Shown: piece by piece, positions 53,104 through 62,869 of the stretch
How the letters are laid out: every line of letters begins with the position of its first letter
How positions within the stretch are numbered: position 1 is the stretch's first letter
Source: Phymatolithon calcareum
Taxonomy: Eukaryota; Rhodophyta; Florideophyceae; Hapalidiales
Reading direction: 5' to 3'
DNA: 64,000 nucleotides
Assembly (NCBI GenBank): GCA_977006965.1
Contig: OZ345356.1
Span: forward strand, 1,984,001 to 2,048,000
The notes under the pieces: generated by a model
What the model was told of the DNA's origin: nothing
Database searches by the model: none
Seen by the model: the letters and a program-made list of their open reading frames with translations, nothing else
Made by a program: the position numbers and the translations under genes

Positions 53104-53767
53104 GATGGATGGATTTCTGTTTTATTGAAGCTCCCTTAGTCAATTATCATTGCACCTGAGAGACTTTTCGTTGCGCTACAATCCTTCGCTTACGTTTTCA
53201 TTTTGATTTCCGACATTTTCTTTGGACGGTATCAACTGCCATTTCCAGCATCTCTTTTTGAATATCGGAAAGTCGTTGCTTGGGCATTAAGTTTGAGATA
53301 ACTGTGAGAGCTTCATCGAGTTCGGAATCTTCGTTTCTTGATTGTTCTTGCCAAGGATATGGGAAGCGGTGAAATAACCAGTGCGTGCAAAGAAGCCTGT
53401 GCTTCGCTTTCTTGAGGGTGAGGAATGGTGGTAGTTCGTTCTTGATGGGCTGAGGAGGGCGCCGGCCTTCCCGTCCTGTGGCTTTCGAAGGGAGACATGC
53501 TTCCCATTCTTCTTTTGCGTTCTTCAGCGTTCTTGCGTTTACGCTTGTCGTAGCGTCTAGGGTGCGTGCAAATTCCTCTGTAGAGGTACAGAGAAGAGCT
53601 TTGTGAAGCATATCGTTTGTCGCGTTCAATATTGCCAGTCGTGTTGTGCCCTTGGGAAGCTCAAGTGCCTGTTTTCTTCGAAATTTCTGTGCTGTTATGA
53701 ACTTGGAGCTCAAATGCACTTGGCGTAGTTGAATGGATTCCAGGCGGCATATTCCTCGAAAGCGGGC
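53104..53767 (-). mobile_element. LINE E, 5'-truncated insertion
   Basis: A 664-bp minus insertion with the perfect 14-bp duplication cgttctctatcatg (53090-53103 and 53768-53781) and a tail of ATCC repeats in place of poly(A). It carries the intact C-terminal ORF end at 53719-53198: TTRLAILNATNDMLHKALLC, then LKKAKHRLLCTHWLFHRFPY, then KEMLEMAVDTVQRKCRKSK. The KxxHRxLxxxWxFxRFP motif matches the C-termini of LINEs A, C and F. The clean ends suggest recent activity. Confidence 0.88.
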
Positions 53768-53904
53768 CGTTCTCTATCATGATACAAAGCATACAGATTA
53801 CAATTTATAACTTTGATAAGATAAGCGCAGAGTTTTGGGATGTGCCGCGAAAAAGAGCCGTGCTGGCATTTTGCTTTATTGCCGGCCACCAGAAGCATCT
53901 CTAA

Positions 53905-53985
53905 AGAACGAAAGAAAGAAAGATGAGATTTTTAATACAGTGTTACCAACGCATCTGCAAACGCTTGGGGCAACACTTCCGACGA
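53905..53985 (-). mobile_element. Family-D 3' end fragment, minus
   Basis: Tail GAAAGAAAGAAAG, then GAGATTTTTAATAC, then GTTACCAACGCATCTGC and CGCTTGGGGCAAC, the reverse complement of the family-D end. The 5' side merges into sequence related to the 56.9-kb insertion. Confidence 0.6.
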
Positions 53986-54552
53986 GACAAACAGACTCAG
54001 TCGGATCCAAAAAGGATCCATGTCAACAAAAGCAGCGAAGCGAGTAAAATTCTAAAACCTATCTCTGATCTCCAGGCATCTCTAAAGCAATTCGACGTCT
54101 TGCCTTCTACACTAGTAGATACGCCCTGCGCCTTCGTAGAACCCAACGACCGGACCCATCGGCCGACAAACAAAAAACTGAAGATCTCCGGCGCGGGCGT
54201 GGAGCCCGCGCCGGCACTTTCGACCATGACGATTCCGATGACAAATGCGCGCATTCCGGGTTTTTTCCGCTGAAATCTGAGGTCGCGATCAAGAACGCCG
54301 CCCTCCCGAAGACCGACACAGGAGAGCCTACTAGCTCAAAGTCCCCCAAGACGTTTCGCTCGGCGCCGCGAAATATCAGGAATCGTGTTACGTGCCGCAG
54401 ATATGAAACTCGTCAGATCATATCGGTCCACAACTGTTCTCCGTGATGCCGGCAGTCACGAGTCCCTGGAGGCCGCGCTGCGAAGAGCAGCCAGCCGGTT
54501 TTTCATGCTCTCCCCCGCGATTGTGATCCCCAATGATGGCTTTCTGATTGCC
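53986..54552 (+). other. Retroelement ORF1-like debris
   Basis: The + frame 53923-54273 includes FVEPNDRTHRPTNKKLKISG and a GC-rich GAGVEPAPA segment. The same order (GACCGGACC, then a CCGGCGCGGGCG palindrome) is found at about 56890-56970 in the insertion described there. A basic, low-complexity sequence of this kind could be a LINE ORF1. No zinc knuckle is seen. Confidence 0.35.
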
Positions 54553-54722
54553 CTCCCGAGCGGGCTTTCGTTGAAAAGCGTCCCCCCAAAGATGTCCCCC
54601 CGAGCGAGCTTCCGTTGAAGAGCGCCCCCGAATTTGTCCCCCCGAGTGAGCTCCCGATCAAGAGCCCCCCACGAAAAGTTGTCCTCCCGAGCGGGCTTCC
54701 GTTTAAGAACCCCCTCCCCGAT
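54553..54722 (+). repeat. Minisatellite, four units of 42-44 bp
   Basis: Four diverged units, each with CCCGAGxGxGCTxxCG, then AAGAxC and a C-run. Units begin at about 54553, 54595, 54637 and 54681. The last two are also part of the left arm of the long inverted repeat and recur, inverted, near 55970-56045. Confidence 0.7.
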
Positions 54723-56058
54723 GTGTTGTCAACAGGGCAAGAAGACGTCGCGCTTTCGAGGTTTTTGCCCTACTTTGGCATGTTTTTACTACGGAGAAGA
54801 AGAACGTAGCAAGTGATGGATACTAGCGTTGGACAAGATGGAGATGAGTGAAGCAATTGTGAGTTGGGAACATAATTGTTACACAGAGAAGTTACTGAGA
54901 CCCAAGCTGCTCCGTTGCCGGTAAATCTTGCGTTGAGGGCTTGTAAACTAAAAACATAAAAAATTCCCCTGCGCCTTAGTGGGTAGTTTAACATTCGTAT
55001 GGCTATGTTGTCTATTGACGACTACCATTGCCGTCATTCAAAGAGATGTCCGCGCTGGACATGGATTTGATACGATAGGACATGTTCGAGCCTTCGACAA
55101 TAGGGGATGTTCGCTTGGGAACGGGGGAGGGGGGACCTCAACGCCGGCGCACGCCGACACCAGAGCAGCTTCGCATCTCCTCTATCATCACACCATCATC
55201 TCATCTTGCATCTCGTTTTCTAGCATCATTAGTTTGTCCATTGCTTGTTTCACTTCGTCTGCGTTAGGTTGCGTTGAAGGGTTTCCAGCAGCATCGATGC
55301 TAATTTGTCGTAGTTGTCGATATATGCCGGGGGATTTCGCGGAGGGAAGCGGCCGAAAAACCATTTGACTGCCCAAATTATGTGTTTCATCGACTTGATT
55401 AGGACTACGGGGTTCGGATTCTCGCTCATATCCACGGCGATTTTGCGTTTTTTGGCCTTCTCCGTCTCTCTCCATGCCCAATAGATTCGCAATTTTTCAT
55501 CCTCGTGAGTGACCTTTCCTTCCACGGTCCTCTTCGCTAGGCGTTTTGCATGCAGAGGTCGCAGCGCAAAGTGTTCTCCTAATATCTTGCTCCTCAGCTC
55601 TGGTGGTGTGATTCTGCATAGCGTTCGCATTCGATCATTATTCCGCTTAGCAAAATGGCCAAATATAAGGGATTAGAACCGTCCTTCTACCTGATGCTCG
55701 GGAACGGGGGAAATATTTTTATGTTTTTAGTTTACAAGCCCTCAACGCAAGATTTACCGGCAACGGAGCAGCTTGGGTCTCAGTAACTTCTCTGTGTAAC
55801 AATTATGTTCCCAACTCACAATTGCTTCACTCATCTCCATCTTGTCCAACGCTAGTATCCATCACTTGCTACGTTCTTCTTCTCCGTAGTAAAAACATGC
55901 CAAAGTAGGGCAAAAACCTCGAAAGCGCGACGTCTTCTTGCCCTGTTGACAACACATCGGGGAGGGGGTTCTTAAACGGAAGCCCGCTCGGGAGGACAAC
56001 TTTTCGTGGGGGGCTCTTGATCGGGAGATCACTCGGGGGGACAACTTCGGGGGCGCTC
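54620..56058. mobile_element. 1.4-kb structure with about 350-bp inverted arms
   Basis: The left arm 54620-54970 and right arm 55705-56058 are reverse complements with few differences, from gagcgcccccg at the outer edges to an A/T-rich inner edge (aaaaacataaaa). The interior (54971-55704) holds the minus-strand LINE F C-terminus (55640-55170). No target duplication was recognised. It could be a foldback element, an inverted duplication of one retroelement 5' end around a LINE fragment, or two opposed insertions. Confidence 0.8.
55170..55640 (-). pseudogene. LINE F C-terminal coding fragment
   Basis: Minus frame 55630-55250 reads MRTLCRITPPELRSKILGEH, then KRKIAVDMSENPNPVVLIKS, then MKHIIWAVKWFFGRFPPRNP. 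The KxxHxxxxxxWFFGRFPP motif identifies it as the end of a LINE RT ORF. A CATCAT-rich tail near 55185-55215 is its probable 3' end. It lies between the inverted arms. Confidence 0.7.
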
Positions 56059-56063
56059 GCCCA

Positions 56064-56319
56064 TCACTAGGGACTTCCCTCTGCAGTGCTGGTGAATGAA
56101 TTTGAGAAACTCGACATATTCCTTGTGACTAGCAAGCGGAGAGATATACACAACCGCAACGGCAATGTCCATCACATTAGCAATTATCACCTGGTACATT
56201 CGTGAAGCCATTTTGCCAAAAATTCTTGTTGGAGTTCCGGGCTTATTCAGTAAAGCAACACCCCCTCTTGGTCGCTCCCCAAGCCCCTGAGGAAAGACGA
56301 CGGAGATATCCAAGCACAT
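56064..56319 (-). pseudogene. LINE AP-endonuclease fragment
   Basis: The minus frame reads GLGERPRGGVALLNKPGTPT, RIFGKMASRMYQVIIANVMD, IAVAVVYISPLASHKEYVEF, then KSLVMG. This is the GGVALL / VVYxSP / VMGD pattern of an apurinic-type (EEP) endonuclease. It lies downstream of RT sequence on the same strand, although the endonuclease should precede the RT. The order shows a rearranged junction near 56295. Confidence 0.65.
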
Positions 56320-57826
56320 TTTTGGATTTATTGATCCTGCCTGTCAGTTTAGTGTCTGAAACACTCTGTCCCGTTAGTGTTACCCCGAGGTATTTTACAT
56401 CCCGGAGAGTCTTTAGCCGCCGCCCCGAGAGCCGGAAGCTATGACGTGCGGTGTCCTTGGTCCAAAGAATTACGCTCTTCACGGTGTTTCATACCATTCC
56501 ATTTCTCTGCGCCCACTTCGAGGCTATATCCAGGATACTTTGGAGGCCTTCCACTGATTTTGCGGACAAATTCACGTTGTCTGCGAACATTTTGGAGGGC
56601 CTGATTGTGATATTTTTCGGAATGCAGTCTAGAGCAACAGTAAACGTGTCCATGAAGATATTGTACAGGCACGGACTGAGAGGGGACGCCTGAGGAACGC
56701 CTCTGTCAATGGTGCACCACACGGACTCCGCGTCGTCTCTCGTCTGCACGAATGAGGGATCCAGAAATGGAATAACAATTTCGGCGATCTCTGGTTCCAG
56801 CACCTTCCTTATTCTCTCTGGAAGCTTATTCCTTGGTACGGAGTCGTAGGCAGCTTTAAGGTCTAAGACAAGAGGCGAGCGAGAACGAGAGAGGGCCTGA
56901 CCGGACCGAACGGACCACAAGCGACAAAGGACAAGATTCCGGCGCGGGCGCTCGTGCCCACGCCGGCGCAAGTGGCCGCAGCAGTAATGCTGCGCAAAGC
57001 GATTCTTCTGACGGTAAGTCCGTCGGAAATGGCTGGCGCTATCTCGAACGCGCTCGCCTGGGACTCGGCAAATCGAGAATTTGCCACGCTCGAAATGTCG
57101 GACCTAACCCCGCCGTCGCTGGATTTCCAAGAAATCTTGCGAATTTAAGCGGATTTGATACAGGCCGACTATAATAACCGGTCCGGCTACCCGCGCACCT
57201 GTGCGTCACAGGAAGGAGCCAAGAGTTCAGGCAGGAATTCTTCCCCGCTACATTGCAGGGTTTTTTGAATTGACAAGAGCTGTGCTCCGGCCTCCCCAGG
57301 GGAGAAGACTATAGCCTTCTGGTAGTATGGTAGTACATGGATTCCGCCCTGTGTGGTGTGCCGCAACGCTCAAAGAAGCTGGGAGAGAAGACAGAAGGAA
57401 ATGAAAGAAGGCAGAGAGATGATTAGCTACCGTGAACGTCCTAAATGGTTTCCAACCCGGGCATCCCTTTGAAGGACGGCGAATAAAAATTGGCTGCGTA
57501 GCGATATGGATGTTAAGCTGGACCATGGTCTGCACCTTGTGCAGCTTGGACAGCTGTTGTGACATCAAGTACCACTCGTATCTGTTAAGGTCTACTAGAG
57601 CCGTAAGGATGCGGAGTTTTTCCATCAGCTTCCAGAAATCCCGCAGTAAAAGAAAGAAAGAAAGGTCTAAGACTGCCACGGAGCTGTGGCCTGTTTGTCG
57701 GAGGGCTTCAGCATCGAGAAGCGCCAACTCAGTTCCCTTTCGTTTGTGGAACCCAAGCTGTGAAATATGGAACTTGTATTTCCTTCTGATCATCTTGTCT
57801 AAGGTAGTCATGGATACGTTCGCCAA
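56243..57826 (-). pseudogene. LINE F reverse transcriptase, rearranged, catalytic Asp lost
   Basis: Minus strand. An N-terminal RT piece (57826-57674) reads HISQLGFHKRKGTELALLDA, then SSVAVLDL. After a 792-bp insertion, the RT resumes with LVLDLKAAYDSVPRNK, DRGVPQASPLSPCLYNIFMD and MFADNVNLSAKS. The usual FADD is FADN, so the second catalytic Asp is Asn and the enzyme would be dead. The thumb follows in frame 56482-56243 (SVILWTKD, VKYLGVTLTGQSVSDTKL) and ends at the endonuclease junction. Confidence 0.8.
56870..57661 (+). mobile_element. Insertion inside the LINE F reverse transcriptase, (GAAA)n tail
   Basis: A 792-bp insertion with the 12-bp duplication aaggtctaagac (56858-56869 and 57662-57673) and a right-end tail AAAGAAAGAAAGAAA. 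Removing it makes the RT sequence continuous through SVAVLDL and DLKAAYDSV, which supports the call. The interior includes a GC-rich ORF1-like stretch (56954-57148, APAQVAAAVMLRKAI) related to 54.0-54.2 kb. The tail is like that of family D. Confidence 0.75.
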
Positions 57827-57849
57827 AGCCGCCGGCCAAGTAACAAGAA

Positions 57850-59157
57850 CAGTGTCCGACCATCCAGTGCAGCTACAGTCAACGCTCGATAACTGGATGG
57901 CTTCGGTCGGGGAGTCAGAAATCCAGATATCGAGGATATTCCAGGAGTGAATTTATATCATATCGCAAAGACTACACGTGTAGCTCAGCAGCCCATGTGG
58001 CAGAGGCAGCCGACGTTTAGTTGCGGCAATCGATGCCGACACACTGCGCGAATCTGAGAATCCAGGGAGCAGAGAAGCGGATGGTGATGCGATAGTACAA
58101 ATTTCAATAGTTGCAATTGTTGACGGCATTAGGCTCGTGAGAACTGTCCGGCCGGAACTGCAACATCACTGGAGGATCATGGTGACACTGATGTATTAGT
58201 GTATATCTGCGTAACTGTTTATGAACCAACTGTGGCAGATAAAGTGCTTGAAGCGTGTATAAGGTTGAAGAATCTGAGGAGCCGTCAGGTGGTATCACGC
58301 TTTTGGAGCCGTGGTCAGAGTTGGGAATATAGACGCCATTGGCAGCAACAGACTTCACGCAGAGGATACAGAGGAGCTAGTCACACTGGATGATGCAACA
58401 ATAAACCCAGAAACGCCTGGAGCGCTTTTCAAAGATGGCGACGGACCGACCGGAAAATCACGAAAGTAAATGGTGGCTCCGCGGATAACAGAGATACAAA
58501 GGGGCTTGTACAGGCCCGATTTAGCAGGGATAACTGGTATTCGCATGCTAATTGCCGACATACTTGCTTACGCTGAAAACCCGGATTATAAAGAAGAGAT
58601 TGGTGATGCAATTGTAGAAATTCTCACATATGAAGTTGTGGATGGGGCGGCACTAACTAGATTGGGGTTTCCATGACTTCGGAGGGCTGCATGAGCGCAA
58701 GTGCAGCTTTAAAGAGCTGGGTCGCTGATGACTTTATCCCTATTCGAAGATTACGTGGTAGCTAAAATCGTGTTCGACGGCATTTCCGGGATCGAGATTG
58801 CTATGGAGGGCTGAATGCTGGCGCAGTGTCAACAGTCCTCGTAGACGCGATCGGTAATAAGATGCGCGTACACTCGGGCACTCTTACCGAGGTCTGACCG
58901 CCATGGAGATGGAGGGCTGTGCCTTACTACATTCTGTGGACAAGTGATAACGTGCAGAATATGCTCCGTGGCATATACTCAATATTTTATACATTTTTAA
59001 GGTATGCGCCGTGCATCGGCACTCAGGATATTCTACTAAGTGAGTATTCTGAATATATTAAATTTTCGATAAATTTTGGGCTAAACAGTATTCGTGGACG
59101 CACGCAATATTCTAAAAATAGAGGTTATACGCTTAAAGAGGATCCAGTTATCGGGCG
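57850..59157. other. Mostly unassigned, one small ORF
   Basis: The frame 58470-58676 (+) reads MVAPRITEIQRGLYRPDLAG, then ADILAYAENPDYKEEIGDAI, then EILTYEVVDGAALTRLG. It looks protein-like but is short and belongs to no family I know. Nothing else is recognised. Confidence 0.3.
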
Positions 59158-60297
59158 TTGACTGTATTTGCGGATGACGTTCTTCTTCAGGCAAAGAATG
59201 TAAAAGGATTGCAAAAACTATTGGACAAAGCTACGAAGTGGGCCGCCGAGAACTCCATGAAATGGAACACAAAGCCAGGAAAGATCGAGGTCCTTAAGTA
59301 CAAAGGACTCCCAAAGAAGAAATTCTTCCTTGCAGGAAAAGAGCTGCAACAGGCCTGGAGACTGTCCTACCTCAGGATTAGTATGAACAATAACGGACCC
59401 ACCGACGACAAAGCAATATCAAGAGTTCGGAATGCGATGGGATGCGTACACACACGCCGCCAAATTGGCTTGAACGTCAGAGGACTCCAACCAGCCACGT
59501 GCATCTGGGTTTTCAAGTCGTTGATTCTCCCCAAATGGAGTATGCCATTCACCTGACCCCATCACGAAACGACTACCATCGGCAATTGAAGCAGCAGAAT
59601 GTCTTTTCTACAGATCTGTATACGTTTTCGGAAAATATGCCGAGCATCGAAGGGAGAGGATGCGAGCGCTCTGCCGTCTCTGACCTCTCGACAGCCTACA
59701 GATGAGGAGAATGCACCAGGCTGAAAGGTTCGCCTTAAGCTTGGTAAGAAGAAGGAAGTTCCAGCAGCTTTCAGAAGAATACCAGGGAAGAGATGATGAT
59801 CTGGAAGACGTATCAAAGGACAATGGGTATATCGGGTTCCCCAAGGTGAAGCACAGACAACTCGCGCTGCAGTATGCCTATGGCAGATTCCCACAGGTGT
59901 CAACAACAAGTATGACTGAAGAATACGGCACCAGAGCCAGAGAGCATATGGAGACCCTTGAACGCACGCTAGCAGGGTACGACCTCGAAGGAGAAAAACG
60001 ACTGGAAACAGAAAAAGCGCTAGATGAGCTCTTACTCTTTGGCAAGACACTCATAGAACGCATGGAGAACGAAGAAGGCCTGCATTAATCCGCAGAATGC
60101 AAGGCAAAAAGTGGTCGCGTCCAAGCACCAACAATCCCGTAGAGGACTGAGATAGGACTACTTTGAGTCCTGAGTTTTCCCGTCCGCCATACTCGTGGAC
60201 GTTTCGTGAGCTACAAAAAGGTAGGTAACATCATAGGAAGCCTTGCCCATATCTTCGGAAGTCTGTGGGGCTTTTAAATAAACTTGAAAGGAAAAAA
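59158..60297 (+). mobile_element. LINE C, longest copy
   Basis: A 5'-truncated LINE starting at the RT catalytic motif (TVFADDVLLQAKNVKGLQKL), then thumb (WRLSYLRISMNNNGPTDDKA), then after frameshifts near 59550 and 59700 the C-terminus (RRMHQAERFALSLVRRRKFQ, then VKHRQLALQYAYGRFPQVST, ending near 60088). The 3' UTR from 60109 and the poly(A) at 60290-60297 match 7497-7694 and 40177-40284. A target duplication could not be recognised. Confidence 0.85.
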
Positions 60298-60298
60298 A

Positions 60299-60800
60299 TG
60301 GGTATGTCGGGGAAGAGGAACACCTTCTGAAACAAGCGGATGAAGGTATGGTGTCAAAAAAGCGACGCCTACAAGCAACAGTCCAAGTCTGATCGTTGGA
60401 AGAAGAGGGCCGGACAGTTAAAATCCCGATCGGCGTACCGAACGACCTACCAGGAATGCTATATATAAGGGACAGAACTGTGCAGTTGAGACTCGTGAGA
60501 GTCATTTTCAACAGAGTTCCTTTGTGGAGAAAATTCATTCTGGCGAAGTACTTCGAGACTTGTGCTGTTGTTATCGTGTTGCAGTGTATACTACGGTCTA
60601 TGAAGATTGACTAAGAAATGGAATATGAATACAAAAGACTTACTCATGCCCTCACAGCGAGAGAAATTCGGATTAAGGAAATATTAGAAGGATAGTAGAG
60701 AGATGAATATGGAAAACAGCGATAAGCTGCCCTGTTACTCTAATTGAAGCTTTGAGAGCTTTTAAAATATATCAACATATATCCCCCTGTTCTCAATAGT
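60299..60800 (+). mobile_element. Family-B retroelement, plus
   Basis: Encodes YVGEEEHLLKQADEGMVSKK, then RRLQATVQV, a stop, then EEEGRTVKIPIGVPNDLPGM, LYIRDRTVQLRLVRVIFNRV, PLWRKFILAKYFE, and after another stop EYKRLTHALTAREIRIKEIL. The tail is TTTTAAAATATATCAACATA, then CCCC. It begins directly at the poly(A) of LINE C. The remnant therefore continues the family-B ORF that LINE C may have entered. Confidence 0.7.
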
Positions 60801-62240
60801 CCAGAATGATTGACAGCGTGCACCTTGAATGTTCTCATCAAAATCAATTACTTTCCTCAAGCTCCCCGCAGACCTCGACGCATTCTGCTTGGCAATACGC
60901 AAATCGTAATTAAGTAGATTTATTGAGAAGGTACAATGTGTCCCAATGTGAGGAAATTCGTCACCTTTCTATTCTTTCTCGTAGCAGCAGAGGCTTGAGA
61001 GATGGGCAAGGAACAGTGCAGGTGACAGCGTACTTCCTTCCTTGACATTTTCGTTCTTTCGCTTGGAGAGAGCTCTTGCCATTTTTTACGAATGTTAGAA
61101 ATGTATCGACTGGACACAAGGTAAATCCACTTGTTCATGGCTTTCATTTAGATGCTAGAGTCTGTGATCGCCGATTCCAATCTTACAATAATAAGCAAAG
61201 TCAGCTCGGAGGCGATGTGGATCGACTTCGGAACAGTTGTGTACACCCATCAAATTCCTTTCTTTAACAACGCCGTCACTGAAAGATATACGAATTGAAA
61301 GGGCAACCACACACATGGCCCGCAGTGTTCTCAACAATCGTGAAAAATGTAGCTTCCATCTCTTCCAGAAATGAAGCCACATTGAAGTGTGGAACGGGAA
61401 ATGTGCCCACTGCCACCTGCTCAAAATTGGACGTTTACTTCTGAGGACGGCAGCACTTGCAAACGACACACTGCCAGGTGACAACCTTGATGTGCGTAAT
61501 GGGAAACGGGCCGTCTTGGCAACTCTCGGGCTCTTAATACTGTTTCTCGGGGCAGCAAGGCCTGTTGGAGATACTTTGCTTTCTTAAAAGATGCGAACTT
61601 CAAAAGTCATTTGCGGAATCTCTCGCACGTCCGCACGATCTGATCACCCACACGAAATAGGATAGACAAAAGAATTTAGAAACCCTCAAATTGATGCCCG
61701 GGGCACCAATCAATCAGGTCCACTTTCACCGGCTTCGAATTTGCACGGAAAGTGTTGAGACTCTGGCGCTCTGCTACAGTAAATTCAGAGCACTAGCTCA
61801 TTTTTGGCCTTTTCAGTGCTACCTCGAGTCATCTAATACCGAAACTAAATTCCAGATGAGATATTGTAAATTTCGCATTGTTTGAGATGACACCATGCAA
61901 CGTTTCCTTGCTATGATATTAGCACAAAATTTTCGCAGAGTAGAAGCTCTACAACATGACGAAAGAAGCTATTTGGATGCCCCAGGTCATGATCCAAAAG
62001 ATCGAAAGTGGTCGGATAATTTCATTATTCCAACTGTACTCTAGCTAGCTTCAATGATATATTCCTTTGTAAAATTCCCTACTGTAGTCTTCCATGTCTC
62101 CCGCAGGAAACATTTCTCAGTACTGCACCACTCGTGCACGAATTGGCTTATCCTTCGTTTATAAGTACGATATCTTGATGTACTGAAGGTTGCGACACGC
62201 AACAATGCTCCCCGAATCCATCGTTTTTGGAGGCCACTTT
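60801..62240. other. Intergenic, no supported gene
   Basis: About 60800-60905 is a minus-strand scrap of the LRIVK-type coding repeat, and about 60905-60975 matches 21700-21770. Short ORFs otherwise. Confidence 0.4.
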
Positions 62241-62245
62241 TTCCC

Positions 62246-62253
62246 TATATAAG
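62246..62253 (+). promoter_or_regulatory. TATA box of the 62.4-kb gene
   Basis: TATATAAG, 167 bp before the ATG at 62420, in the context ccctatataagccacc. An upstream GC-flanked TATA of this form is strong by eye. Confidence 0.6.
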
Positions 62254-62419
62254 CCACCCCTCCTTTCGACTAGTCGGAGAAGAGACCTTAGACCAGGGAA
62301 AAGGACTGCACAAGGCAGTACAACAAAGTGATCGTCAAGGAAATTGGTCGCCTTCGTCTGGACGGAGCATAAAGCGCATCACCAGCGCAAGTTGAATACC
62401 AATTCGAGATCATCGAACG

Positions 62420-62866
62420 ATGGATATTGACATCAACAGTTTACTGGAGAGGGCAAACAGTGGCAATCACTATTATCTGATCGAAGCGGGCTGTGAAGCT
62501 ATGAAAGCGGAGTTCCGAGTTGCTTTCACTGAGCATATTTGTGGAGCATTTATCGGCCCTAGAATCGAAACTTTGTTTTTCCTTATTGCGCAAGCTATGC
62601 ATGAGCGTGACGACTTCAGTTCCATGACCTGGCAAAAGGTCTATGAAACTATCAAGGCGAAGCGTGAACAGAAAGAAAAAGACGAAGTGATGGACGCGCA
62701 AACTGTCAAAGACTTCCGACGCGTCGAAAAACTGACAAAAGAGGACTATACCGCTATGGGTGACGCGTTCTGCAGGGGTGTATCTGATGCTGCTGCTATT
62801 GGAGACTCTGATCTCTCTGATGCTTCTGCCTCCGGAGACTCTGATGAGAATGAGACCGCAAATTAG
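62420..62866 (+). CDS. Hypothetical small protein with acidic Ser/Asp tail
   Basis: A 148-residue intact ORF downstream of a good TATA box. Residues 1-75 look helical with conserved-looking hydrophobics (INSLLERANSG, then EAMKAEFRVAFTEHI, then ETLFFLIAQAMHERD). Residues 75-110 are highly charged and probably coiled (IKAKREQKEKDEVMDAQTVK). The C-terminus is a Ser/Asp/Glu tail (GDSDLSDASASGDSDENE) with casein-kinase-2-like sites. There is no signal peptide or membrane segment, so it is nuclear or cytosolic. Family unknown. Unlike the surrounding debris it has no frameshift and no paralogue in the window. Confidence 0.6.
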   Translation: MDIDINSLLERANSGNHYYLIEAGCEAMKAEFRVAFTEHICGAFIGPRIETLFFLIAQAMHERDDFSSMTWQKVYETIKAKREQKEKDEVMDAQTVKDFRRVEKLTKEDYTAMGDAFCRGVSDAAAIGDSDLSDASASGDSDENETAN

Positions 62867-62869
62867 ATG

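Noticed and set aside
59140-60310. Target duplication for the long LINE C copy
   Set aside because: Sequences on either side (ttatcgggcg and atgggtatgtcg) share only a few bases, so no duplication is claimed.
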